Notes: generated from the letters alone by a model not told the origin. 6,869 bases of DNA from an uncultured Clostridia bacterium (GCA_947177005.1 CAMWSZ010000160.1:1-6869); one strand, 5' to 3'; positions 1-5,709 are shown, counted from the first letter of the stretch. A program made the numbers and translations.

Positions 1-27
1 CCCCTGCCGTACCCCCTCCCCCTGGTT

Positions 28-52
28 ATGGTGGGTTCAAACAGGTACTTGT
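28..52. promoter_or_regulatory. Left repressor operator with adjacent 10-bp repeat unit
   Basis: Bases 41-52 read ACAGGTACTTGT, one base pair away from the perfect palindrome ACAAGTACTTGT, which is typical of operators for CI/Xre-type HTH repressors. It is preceded by atggtgggtt (28-37) and caaac. The same 25-base block recurs at 6841-6865 with two changes. The site lies just downstream of the expected start point of the leftward promoter at 67-95. The repressor encoded at 6293-6802 is the obvious candidate to bind it. This is inference from symmetry and duplication; binding is not shown. Confidence 0.65.
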
Positions 53-66
53 CTGCCACACTCGTT

Positions 67-95
67 ATGATACCAGCTGTTTTGCGCTATGTCAA
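67..95 (-). promoter_or_regulatory. Leftward sigma-A promoter, probably for the repressor
   Basis: On the minus strand the sequence is TTGACA (95-90), 17 bases, then TATCAT (72-67). This is a near-consensus sigma-A promoter. Its transcript would start near 60 and run off the left edge of the window with no gene to serve there. If base 1 is joined to base 6869, the transcript enters the leftward repressor after a leader of about 125 bases. It would cross both copies of the operator block, which suggests autoregulation. Confidence 0.75.
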
Positions 96-124
96 CAAAA
101 TGTTTTAATACTTCAAATAGGCGA

Positions 125-153
125 TTGACAAAAGAGTTAATAGCGCATATAAT
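125..153 (+). promoter_or_regulatory. Rightward early promoter
   Basis: The sequence is TTGACA (125-130), 17 bases, then TATAAT (148-153): both hexamers match the sigma-A consensus exactly with ideal spacing. Transcription should begin near 160 and read the early genes from 189 onward. It diverges from the promoter at 67-95, with 29 bp between the two -35 boxes. No ACAAGTACTTGT-like site overlaps it, so how the repressor would silence it is not clear from sequence. Short TTAAT/ATTAA inverted repeats flank the -10 box. Confidence 0.85.
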
Positions 154-188
154 TGCATTAATCAAACTAAAGAAAGGAGACAGCAGCC

Positions 189-344
189 ATGAAGCAGACA
201 ACGATCCCCAAAGCGCTGGAGGAAGTCGCGGCGAATTTGGCCCGGCTGGCCAGAGAGGACCAGCGGTATGTGGCGGGTGTCATTGACACTCTGAACGCTA
301 CCCGGCAGCAGCGCCTGACCACGGACGCAAAGCCGGGGAAATAA
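189..344 (+). CDS. 51-aa early protein of unknown function
   Basis: This is the first gene behind the consensus promoter at 125-153. The ATG at 189 has a good ribosome-binding site (aaaggag, 173-179, 9 bases upstream). The product is a small hydrophilic, mostly helical protein with no signal peptide or membrane segment. I do not recognise the family. Residues about 20-35 (LAREDQRYVAGVIDTL) loosely follow the spacing of the repressor's C-terminal helix (LDERDRLAVGQLIQNL, about residues 98-113), with 5 of 16 identical. Its position suggests an early regulatory role, perhaps acting on the repressor, but that is speculation. The reading frame is sound; the function is unknown. Confidence 0.7.
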   Translation: MKQTTIPKALEEVAANLARLAREDQRYVAGVIDTLNATRQQRLTTDAKPGK

Positions 345-349
345 GAAGA

Positions 350-373
350 GCCGCCGGGAATTTTACCGGCGGC
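350..373 (+). promoter_or_regulatory. Intercistronic hairpin before the second early gene
   Basis: GCCGCCGG (350-357) and CCGGCGGC (366-373) form a perfect 8-bp GC-rich stem with an 8-base AT-rich loop. No T-run follows, so it is not a standard terminator. It ends one base before the ggaaaggag ribosome-binding region of the next gene. It could protect the 5-prime part of the mRNA or tune expression between the two genes. Confidence 0.5.
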
Positions 374-387
374 GGAAAGGAGACAGT

Positions 388-627
388 ATGAACGATAAGA
401 TTATGGCAGGCGGGAATCTGGATAACATTGCAGACCGTTTGACCTGTGGCGTCTCCCTGGTCTGTATGCTCTGCGAAGTTGTGGGGACTAGCTCTATCAC
501 GGAGGAAGCGCTGCGTGGAGTGGGCGATCTGTTTGAATCTATTGTCCGGGATTTCCGGGCGGACATCGCCGCCGCTGAGGACTACCGGGAAACGCCATGG
601 AAGGAGGCCCGACATGAAGAAAGTTGA
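388..627 (+). CDS. 79-aa hypothetical protein
   Basis: The ATG at 388 follows a clear ribosome-binding site (aaaggag, about 375-381). The product is acidic and mainly helical, with a hydrophobic stretch around residues 20-33 (CGVSLVCMLCEVVG) containing three cysteines. That stretch is short for a membrane helix and is more likely a buried core. There is no recognised domain. The 3-prime end overlaps the next gene by 14 bases, and that gene's ribosome-binding site lies inside this one, so the two are probably translationally coupled. It belongs to the early operon. I cannot assign a function. Confidence 0.7.
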   Translation: MNDKIMAGGNLDNIADRLTCGVSLVCMLCEVVGTSSITEEALRGVGDLFESIVRDFRADIAAAEDYRETPWKEARHEES

Positions 628-967
628 CAAGCTGCTCCAGCAGGCCAAAGAGCTGGCCCAGCGGCAGACGGTATTTGAGCAGCTGAAGAAAGACGCGCTG
701 TATGCACAGCGCTCCTACTCCAAGGAACTGCTGTATCAGACCCACGGCGCGGCGCAGATGGCCCGGCAGTTGGGGGCTATTACCCACGAGGAGGCTGTGG
801 AGCTGAACTGGATGACTGTTACGTTTATGAACACGAACCAGGACTATATCCAGCACCAGAGCGAGGAACTCAGCGCGATTGCTGCCGCGCTTGTGGCCCC
901 GGAGGAGGGCGGCAAAAATTACCCTTCGCACACTGTAAAGGGGAAAAATAAGGGAAAACAGGTGTAA
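614..967 (+). CDS. 117-aa helical hypothetical protein
   Basis: The ATG at 614 is preceded by aaggagg (600-606). A longer reading of this frame starts at 446 but would run across the previous gene and has no comparable ribosome-binding site. The product is strongly helical and charged, with a Lys/Gln-rich amphipathic N-terminus (residues 1-35) that may form a coiled coil and a central THEEAVELNW segment. There is no known catalytic motif. The last dozen residues (TVKGKNKGKQV) are encoded by an att-like repeat (933-959), so the C-terminus looks like a by-product of a DNA element inserted or duplicated at the 3-prime end. Function unknown. Confidence 0.7.
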   Translation: MKKVDKLLQQAKELAQRQTVFEQLKKDALYAQRSYSKELLYQTHGAAQMARQLGAITHEEAVELNWMTVTFMNTNQDYIQHQSEELSAIAAALVAPEEGGKNYPSHTVKGKNKGKQV

Positions 968-1031
968 TATGGGGCAAGCACCCATAGAAAACCATTGCGG
1001 CATCTGGATTTGACCGTTTTCTTTCCGATAA
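933..1031 (+). repeat. Att-like repeat copy A, inverted relative to copy B beside integrase
   Basis: This 99-base stretch matches the reverse complement of 4326-4423 in three blocks at the same spacing. The first is a double TAAAGGGAAAA/TAAGGGAAAAC motif (933-959). The second is the identical 14-mer aaaccattgcggca (989-1002). The third is a degenerate block ending in CCGATAA (1025-1031). It lies between the third early gene and the excisionase-like gene. It could be a relic or duplicate of the attachment region, or an extra integrase-binding site. The similarity is visible directly; the role is inferred. Confidence 0.7.
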
Positions 1032-1066
1032 CTCGCAGTTGTTCGTATGGGAAAAAGACGGTCAAA
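1009..1066 (+). promoter_or_regulatory. Long imperfect inverted repeat upstream of the excisionase-like gene
   Basis: Bases 1009-1026 and 1049-1066 are inverted repeats of 18 bases with 3 mismatches, both built on TTTGACC/GGTCAAA, around a 22-base loop. The left arm overlaps the end of att-like copy A. The structure ends 29 bases before the ATG at 1095, and no T-run follows. It could be an mRNA structure or a dimer-protein binding site controlling the excisionase and replication genes. Confidence 0.5.
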
Positions 1067-1094
1067 CCGCCGCGAAATTGAGAGGAGAGACAGT

Positions 1095-1394
1095 ATGAAG
1101 AAAACCGAACCCGGCAGCCTGGCAGGCGTGGAGGCAATCTTGCAAAAGATCGCCCACCTGCTGATTGATATCAGCGTTCCGGCCCCCGCCCCGCCGGAGA
1201 TGGACTACAGCGAGCTGAACTATAAGAACCTGGAGGAGGCCGCCAAGGCGCTCGGGTACTCTGTGGATAAGCTGCGTACCATCGTACACCGGGAGGACTT
1301 CCCCGGCTACAAAGTCGGTGAACGCTGGTATATCCCAAAGGCGGAGCTGGCGGAGTGGAACGCGAAGATGGCAAAGGAGAAGGCCAGACTGTGA
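1095..1394 (+). CDS. Excisionase-like HTH DNA-binding protein
   Basis: This 99-aa protein has a C-terminal MerR-like/HTH_17 domain (residues 46-90): LEEAAKALGYSVDKL forms the helix-turn-helix, followed by FPGYKVGERWYIPKAELAEW, the wing that is a hallmark of excisionase-family proteins. Residues 1-40 form a helix and a Pro/Ala linker. The ATG at 1095 is chosen because gaggaga sits just upstream; an in-frame ATG at 1047 lies inside an inverted repeat and lacks a ribosome-binding site. Its stop overlaps the GTG start of the primase gene (GTGA), so the two should be coupled. The likely role is directing the integrase toward excision or regulating early transcription. The fold is well supported, the xis role less so. 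Confidence 0.75.
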   Translation: MKKTEPGSLAGVEAILQKIAHLLIDISVPAPAPPEMDYSELNYKNLEEAAKALGYSVDKLRTIVHREDFPGYKVGERWYIPKAELAEWNAKMAKEKARL

Positions 1395-3319
1395 GCTACA
1401 ATGACAAGCTGCGGCGTCACGCGCAGTATTACACAAAGAACCTGGGCCTGCGGGCGTTCCCCTGTAAACCCAAGACAAAGAAACCGGCCACGGAGCACGG
1501 TTTCAAGGACGCCACGACAGACCCTGACGCGGTGGACTTCTGGTGGAATGGTACATACCTCTACAACATCGGCATCGCTACCGGTAACGGTATTGTGGTG
1601 CTGGATGTGGACGCCAAGCACGATATTGGAAAGTACGGCGATGAAACGCTGGCGGAGCTGGAGCAGCAATACGGCCCGCTGCCGGATACCTGGATGTGCT
1701 TAACCGGCGGCGGCGGCACCCACTACTATTTCGCCTGTAATGACCCCGCTCTGACCGTGGCTACAGACTTCCTCCCCGGCCTGGACTACCGGGGCGACGG
1801 CGGGTATGTAGTGGCCCCGCCAAGCTTACACGAGAGCAGGCGTGAATACGAGTGGGAAGCAGCCCACCGGCCCGGAGATGTGCCGCTTGCACCGCTCCCC
1901 GACTGGTTACATAGGCTCATGCTCCAGGGCCGGGAAAGGCCCACCCAGGCCCCCAGAGAGAGCACAGCGGACAAGCTCCATGAGGGAAGCCGCAACGATG
2001 CACTATTCCGCCTGGCGTGTTCCCTCCGAAGCAAAGGAATGTCCGAAGCGGGAATCACCGCCGCGCTGCTGGCAGAGAACCAGGACCGCTGCGAACCGCC
2101 GCTGCCTGACCGGGAAGTGGAGAAGCTGTGCCGGAGCGCGGGGAAGTATGAGCGCGGAGAGCTGCCGGGCGGCAAGGCTCCAGAGCCGCCGAAGGAAGTG
2201 CAGCCGCTCCAGATTATTTCCGCGCCTGACCTCCAGCGGGCAATCCTGCCGCCGGTCAAGTTCCTGATTGACGGCATCCTCCCGGAAGGGACAAGCCTGC
2301 TGTCGGCGGCCTCTAAGATTGGTAAGTCGTGGATGGTCCTGGATGCAGGGCTGGACATTGCCGCCGGTGAGCCGTTCATGGGCCACAAAACAAACCAGTG
2401 CGGCGTCCTGTATCTCGCGCTGGAGGACAGCTACAGCAGACTACAGAACCGCATGAACAAGATTCTAGGCCGCAAAGCCCCGCCGCCGCAGTTCTATTTC
2501 ACCACAAAGGCACCAACGCTGGATACTGGCCTGCTGGAGACGCTGGACAACCACTTAAAGCAGCACTCAGATACCAAGCTGATTATTATTGACACGCTCC
2601 AGATGATAAGAGGGCAGGCGCTCCCCAGGGAGGCGGCGTATGCTCAGGATTACCGGGAAATGCGGATGGTTAAGGAGTTTCTGGACAGCCGGGGTGTATC
2701 CGTTATCTTTATCCACCACAACCGCAAGATGAAGGACGACGGCGACCCGTTCAACATGATTTCCGGCACCAACGGCATCATGGGCGCGGCGGATACGGTA
2801 TGGACCATCACCAAAGAGCGCAACTCCGAGGAGGCCACGCTGCATATCACGGGCCGGGACGTGGAGCAGAGCCGCACGGTGATCCGCTTCGATAAGGGCA
2901 GCTGGACGTGGAAGGCTGTCGGCGCGGCGGACTGGCTGGAGGAGCAGCGGGCGCGGCTGGCCTACGAGGAAAGCCCCATCGTCAAGACCATCAAGAAGCT
3001 GCTCGACCAAAGCCCGGAACACAAGTGGAGCGGTAAGATGAGTGACTTGTTAGAAGCCGGGCGGTTCATCGCTCAGGCGTACATTGCCGCAAATGAGACG
3101 GCGTTAGGAAAGGCTATTAAGAACCTGGAGAAGCCGCTCTTTGATTATGATGGGATTGTGCATTCAAGTTCTTCAAGCAACGGCGGCAACGGCGGCAAGA
3201 AGCACCACTTCTATTACCAGGACTTGAGCCAGTTCGAGGACGAGGCCCCGCCGGAGCAGACCTTCGTAGACCTGCCGGACGACGGCAGCGCAACACCATT
3301 TGACCCGGCGCGGCTGTGA
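1391..3319 (+). CDS. Bifunctional primase-polymerase / RecA-fold replicative ATPase
   Basis: This 642-aa replication protein has three parts. Residues 10-175 are an archaeo-eukaryotic Prim-Pol domain, with the metal-binding LDVDAK (D72, D74), GGGGTHYYF (H111) and YRGDGGYVVAPP (133-144). Residues 197-255 match a PriCT-type primase C-terminal domain. Residues 290-510 are a RepA/AAA_25-like RecA-fold ATPase with Walker A SAASKIGKS (K312; the first glycine is Ala), Walker B LIIID (D401) and FIHHNRK. The tail is a probable winged helix with a Ser/Gly/Asn-rich linker at 591-602. The GTG at 1391 overlaps the preceding stop, with aaaggag 10 bases upstream; the frame is open further upstream but only inside the HTH gene. 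Family members prime and unwind DNA for plasmid, phage and satellite replication. Confidence 0.92.
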   Translation: MSYNDKLRRHAQYYTKNLGLRAFPCKPKTKKPATEHGFKDATTDPDAVDFWWNGTYLYNIGIATGNGIVVLDVDAKHDIGKYGDETLAELEQQYGPLPDTWMCLTGGGGTHYYFACNDPALTVATDFLPGLDYRGDGGYVVAPPSLHESRREYEWEAAHRPGDVPLAPLPDWLHRLMLQGRERPTQAPRESTADKLHEGSRNDALFRLACSLRSKGMSEAGITAALLAENQDRCEPPLPDREVEKLCRSAGKYERGELPGGKAPEPPKEVQPLQIISAPDLQRAILPPVKFLIDGILPEGTSLLSAASKIGKSWMVLDAGLDIAAGEPFMGHKTNQCGVLYLALEDSYSRLQNRMNKILGRKAPPPQFYFTTKAPTLDTGLLETLDNHLKQHSDTKLIIIDTLQMIRGQALPREAAYAQDYREMRMVKEFLDSRGVSVIFIHHNRKMKDDGDPFNMISGTNGIMGAADTVWTITKERNSEEATLHITGRDVEQSRTVIRFDKGSWTWKAVGAADWLEEQRARLAYEESPIVKTIKKLLDQSPEHKWSGKMSDLLEAGRFIAQAYIAANETALGKAIKNLEKPLFDYDGIVHSSSSSNGGNGGKKHHFYYQDLSQFEDEAPPEQTFVDLPDDGSATPFDPARL

Positions 3320-3368
3320 CGGCCCGCCGGGAACCGCAGAAAACCACAGACAAACAGGGGGTGATACC

Positions 3369-3728
3369 ATCAGACAAAGCAAAGACGAGAAAATTATAGC
3401 CGCTCTGCTCTCCAGTCCGACAATCCGGGCGGCGTCAGCGGCCTGCGGCATATCGGAATCACAAATCTATACCCGGCTGCGCAACCCGGAGTTCAAGAGG
3501 AAATACGACAAGGCCCGCGGGGAACTCCTGGACCGCAACACGGCAGCACTGCAAAGCCAGATAGGTGCAGCCATTGAAACAATGGGGCAGATATGCAACG
3601 ATACCGAAACCGCCGCACAGGTCCGCTTGAATGCTGCGGACGCGATTATCAGAAATTCACTGAAGCTGACGGAGCAGAACGACATCTTGACCAGATTGGA
3701 AGCATTGGAGGAGACAGTTAATGAGTAG
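3369..3728 (+). CDS. HTH protein, terminase-small-subunit-like, apparent ATC start
   Basis: The product is about 119 aa if translation begins at 3369. Residues about 7-35 (IIAALLSSPTIRAASAACG, then ISESQIYTRL) are a homeodomain-like helix-turn-helix. A long helical region follows and ends in LTRLEALEETVNE. The pattern matches prophage proteins of the phBC6A51/terminase-small-subunit-like group, which I recall rather than searched. The start is odd: the strong Shine-Dalgarno agggggtgat (3357-3366) is spaced for a start at ATC 3369 (giving MRQSKDEK), but no ATG/GTG/TTG is present there. The alternative is TTG at 3300, inside the primase gene and without a good site. In a phage satellite, such a protein could divert helper packaging. 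Confidence 0.7.
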   Translation: MRQSKDEKIIAALLSSPTIRAASAACGISESQIYTRLRNPEFKRKYDKARGELLDRNTAALQSQIGAAIETMGQICNDTETAAQVRLNAADAIIRNSLKLTEQNDILTRLEALEETVNE

Positions 3729-4002
3729 AGACATCACCAAGAGATTAGAGGCCCTGGAGAATGCCAGAACCGGCGCGGGGTTGTTCCCGTCGGTGTCGCT
3801 CATGACGCTGCTGAGAGACGGGGCCTGGGAGCTTGTGTGCGGCTTGTGGGATGGAAAGGCCGACGTTCGGGCAATACGAAGTTTTCACCAGACCGAGGAG
3901 GAAGCCCGCGCCGCCTATGATGAGTTTTTGAGAACGCATAAGCGGGGGCAGCAAGAGCCCGTTCTGGTTGTCGATGATCTTCTGATTTTCGACGCCCTGT
4001 AA
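3721..4002 (+). CDS. 93-aa hypothetical protein coupled to the HTH gene
   Basis: The ATG at 3721 lies inside the end of the HTH gene (8-base overlap, atgagtag), with ggaggag just upstream, so translation is probably coupled. The N-terminus ITKRLEALENART echoes the C-terminus of the upstream protein (ILTRLEALEETVNE), as if the two share a coiled-coil partner motif. The middle contains SVSLMTLLRDGAWELVCGLW, partly hydrophobic but interrupted by charges. The C-terminus is VLVVDDLLIFDAL. No signal peptide or known domain is visible. It is the last gene before the terminator at 4131-4171. A role with the HTH partner is inferred from context only. Confidence 0.7.
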   Translation: MSRDITKRLEALENARTGAGLFPSVSLMTLLRDGAWELVCGLWDGKADVRAIRSFHQTEEEARAAYDEFLRTHKRGQQEPVLVVDDLLIFDAL

Positions 4003-4130
4003 GCCTGACGGCTGACTTGCAAGAAATCGACTGCGAGTGGCTCCACTGTGGCGCTGATGGGCGTGATCGCGTCCGGCAACGAGCTGATTTTTGCAAGGTG
4101 GATTGCATCGGGCACAGTGCCAGAGACGCC

Positions 4131-4171
4131 AGAAAGAGGACCGGGAAGCACTCCCAGTCCTCTTTCTTTTT
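4131..4171 (+). terminator. Terminator of the rightward operon
   Basis: AGAAAGAGGAC (4131-4141) pairs with GTCCTCTTTCT (4157-4167). The stem is extended by GGGA/TCCC across one C/A mismatch, and the loop is 5 bases. A run of T's (4167-4171) follows on the plus strand. It ends the early and replication operon before the attachment region. Confidence 0.85.
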
Positions 4172-4179
4172 GGGGGAAA

Positions 4180-4204
4180 GTTTTCCCTTATGTTTTCCCT
4201 TTAA
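4180..4204 (-). repeat. Arm-type repeat copy C
   Basis: On the minus strand it reads TTAAAGGGAAAAC then ATAAGGGAAAAC, two near-identical half-units about 12 bp apart. The same pair occurs at 4397-4423 in the same orientation and at 933-959 inverted. Repeated short sites in pairs around an attachment core are characteristic of arm sites bound by the N-terminal domain of tyrosine integrases. The assignment is by analogy. Confidence 0.6.
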
Positions 4205-4245
4205 CCGCCACAGACCAGGCCGCTATATCCCGGCGTTTCCGGCTG

Positions 4246-4306
4246 GTTTTCAGCAGTTCCACCGCTAGGCAGGGCATATTCCGCCGTATTCTGCACTGCT
4301 GAAAAC
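4246..4306. repeat. 12-bp inverted repeat between arm-type sites
   Basis: gttttcagcagt (4246-4257) and actgctgaaaac (4295-4306) are perfect inverted repeats separated by 37 bases. There is no T-run. They lie between arm repeats C and B in the putative attP and could be core-flanking or accessory protein sites. Confidence 0.45.
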
Positions 4307-4325
4307 TGTATGGCGCAAGTCCTTA

Positions 4326-4423
4326 TTATCGGTAATGAAAGTGTAAAGTCCTTGTGCCGCAATGGTTTCAACGGACATTTTTCATTTTCCATAGCAGTTT
4401 TCCCTTATATTTTCCCTTTACAG
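4326..4423 (-). repeat. Att-like repeat copy B with arm pair, overlapping the integrase 3-prime end
   Basis: On the minus strand this contains TAAAGGGAAAA and TAAGGGAAAAC (4423-4397), the 14-mer aaaccattgcggca (4368-4355) and a block ending in CCGATAA (4332-4326). It matches copy A (933-1031) block for block at the same spacing. The integrase stop codon (4420-4418) is inside the first arm repeat. Position at the end of int and pairing with copy C support an attP role; the exact crossover cannot be read from one sequence. Confidence 0.6.
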
Positions 4424-5587
4424 ATTCAGAACGGCCTTTGCAAAGCTTTCCATCCTGGCTGCGCTGTCCTTCTGCATCGCCTCTGTAAAGTGTGCATAGC
4501 GGTCCAGGGTAAAGGCGGCGGTGGCGTGGCCTAGATTGCCTTGCACGGTCTTAATATCGTCCCCGGCCCGGATCGCGTTCACGGCGTATGTATGGCGGGT
4601 GTCGTGGAACCTGACGCCCTCCAGACCGGCAGCGGCGGTAATGCGCCGGAAATGATAGTCCACGTTCCGCTGGTCCATTGGGCGTCCGTCCGGCATGGTG
4701 AATACCAGACCAAAGGGATTATCCCAGACCGGCCCGGCCTTGAGCTGCATTTCTATCTGTCGCCGACGCTGCGCACGAAGGAACCGCATAACCAGCGGCG
4801 CGGCGGTAATCGTCCGGATCTTGCCGCTCTTGGTGGAGACAAACAGCCCGCTGCGCTGCCTGTGTTCTGCCCTGGACAGCTGCTTATTGACATTGATTGT
4901 GCTGCTGTCGAAGTCCACAGCGTCCCAGGTAAGGCCCAACAGCTCACTCTGCCGCATACCGGTAAACAAGGCCACGCTGATCAGGTTCTCCAGCTTCGTA
5001 CCCTTTGCGGCCTCCATTAGCCTGGCCACCTGCTGATCGTCGAGTGGGTGTATCTCTTCCCGGTCCCGCCGTGGAAGCTCACAGTTATAAGTGGGATTCT
5101 TTGGGATGTAGTCCAGGCGGACGGCCTTTTCCAGCGCTGTATGGAGCACCTGATAGACCAGCCGGACAGAGGACGGGGCCAGCTCCAGGCCGTTGATAAA
5201 GCCCTGGACCATGTGCGGGTGCAGCTCCACCAGCTTCACTGCCCCCAACGCTGGCTTGACGTGGTTCTCAACAGCGCCCTTGTATGTGCGGACGGTGCAG
5301 GGCTTTAAGCTGCCCAGGTAGTCCCGCTGCCAGATGTCCAGCCACTCACCAACGGTCATGCGCTGCGGGGTGGTATAGGTTCCTGTATTCACGGCCACGG
5401 CTGCGGCCTGCATCTTCTCCCGGACGGCCTTTTGTGTCGGGCCGGTGAAAGAGCGCTGGATCTGCCTGCCGGTTCCGGGATCCCTGCCTGTGGTTATCCG
5501 CGCTTCCCAGTAGGTGTACTGTTTGCCGTTGCGGGTAACGGTCTTTTTCCGGATCGTCCCGCTGCCTTTTGCGTTCTTTTTTGCCAT
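4418..5587 (-). CDS. int: Tyrosine recombinase / integrase
   Basis: This 389-aa site-specific recombinase should integrate and excise the element. Residues 1-60 look like an AP2-like arm-binding domain (YTYWEARITTGRDPGTGRQI). Residues about 75-160 are the SAM-like core-binding domain. Residues 175-385 are the catalytic domain, with R212 (GMRQSELLGL), K253 (STKSGKIR), H328 and R331 (HDTRH), H354 (LGH) and the nucleophile Y364 (LDRYAHF). All expected catalytic residues are present and the length is normal, so it should be active. The ATG at 5587 has ggagg 8 bases upstream. A weak leftward -10 (TATTAT, 5616-5611) precedes it without a good -35. The 3-prime end merges into the att-like repeat. 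Confidence 0.95.
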   Translation of the reverse strand: MAKKNAKGSGTIRKKTVTRNGKQYTYWEARITTGRDPGTGRQIQRSFTGPTQKAVREKMQAAAVAVNTGTYTTPQRMTVGEWLDIWQRDYLGSLKPCTVRTYKGAVENHVKPALGAVKLVELHPHMVQGFINGLELAPSSVRLVYQVLHTALEKAVRLDYIPKNPTYNCELPRRDREEIHPLDDQQVARLMEAAKGTKLENLISVALFTGMRQSELLGLTWDAVDFDSSTINVNKQLSRAEHRQRSGLFVSTKSGKIRTITAAPLVMRFLRAQRRRQIEMQLKAGPVWDNPFGLVFTMPDGRPMDQRNVDYHFRRITAAAGLEGVRFHDTRHTYAVNAIRAGDDIKTVQGNLGHATAAFTLDRYAHFTEAMQKDSAARMESFAKAVLNL

Positions 5588-5615
5588 TGATTTTTCCTCC
5601 AGTTCGTGCTATAAT
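5587..5615 (+). promoter_or_regulatory. Rightward promoter overlapping the integrase start
   Basis: TTGATT (5587-5592), 17 bases, then TATAAT (5610-5615). It diverges from int and would drive only a short transcript, because terminator T1 follows at 5665-5709. Its -10 overlaps the imperfect palindrome gtgctataataagcac and the weak leftward -10 of int. Confidence 0.55.
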
Positions 5616-5621
5616 AAGCAC

Positions 5622-5709
5622 AGTTCTACAGTTTTTCTCTTTTTCTAAAATTCATCTGTCTCCATGCCGCCCTCTGGTGTCGTCTGCCAGAGGGCGGCAC
5701 TCTTTTTTT
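5622..5709 (+). ncRNA. Candidate short RNA of about 88 nt
   Basis: The promoter at 5587-5615 and terminator T1 define a transcript of about 88 bases with a pyrimidine-rich 5-prime half and a strong terminal hairpin. It contains no plausible reading frame with a ribosome-binding site. It would be antisense to any int mRNA that begins upstream of 5709. It may instead be only an abortive insulator transcript. Confidence 0.35.
5665..5709 (+). terminator. Terminator T1, upstream of the toxin cassette
   Basis: A perfect 13-bp stem, tgccgccctctgg (5665-5677) with ccagagggcggca (5687-5699), a 9-base loop, then a 7-T run (5703-5709). It isolates the toxin promoter at 5717 from rightward transcription. 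Bases 5667-5707 are nearly repeated in T2 (6129-6169). Confidence 0.85.

Larger units (their letters stand above)
4003..4417. other. Non-coding region with terminator and probable attP
   Basis: This gap between the end of the rightward operon and the integrase 3-prime end holds a terminator (4131-4171), an arm-type repeat (4180-4204), a 12-bp inverted repeat (4246-4257 / 4295-4306) and the core-like part of att copy B (4326-4396). Bases 4003-4130 contain small palindromes (ccactgtgg, ggcacagtgcc) but no convincing gene. Open frames here lack ribosome-binding sites and run through the terminator. If the window is a circle, this is where an element of the usual layout (att, int leftward, repressor, early genes, att) would be joined. 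Confidence 0.6.

Noticed and set aside
89..286. 65-codon frame overlapping the early promoter
   Set aside because: It begins upstream of the predicted transcription start and overlaps the better supported gene at 189 in another frame.
298..648. Minus-strand frame across the early genes
   Set aside because: Reverse-strand shadow of the genes at 388 and 614; no ribosome-binding site or recognisable domain.
1047..1094. N-terminal extension of the excisionase-like protein (MGKRRSNRREIERRDS)
   Set aside because: The ATG at 1047 is inside an inverted repeat without a Shine-Dalgarno, while the ATG at 1095 follows gaggaga; the extension translates the ribosome-binding region.
3177..3199. Tandem 9-bp repeat (ggcggcaac type) in the primase gene
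   Set aside because: Only about two units in frame within a flexible Ser/Gly/Asn linker; ordinary low-complexity coding sequence.
4048..4302. Rightward open frame of 84 codons starting with GTG (VALMGVIASGNELIFARW)
   Set aside because: No ribosome-binding site, it runs through the operon terminator at 4131-4171 and through arm repeat C, and the later part is plainly non-coding in composition.
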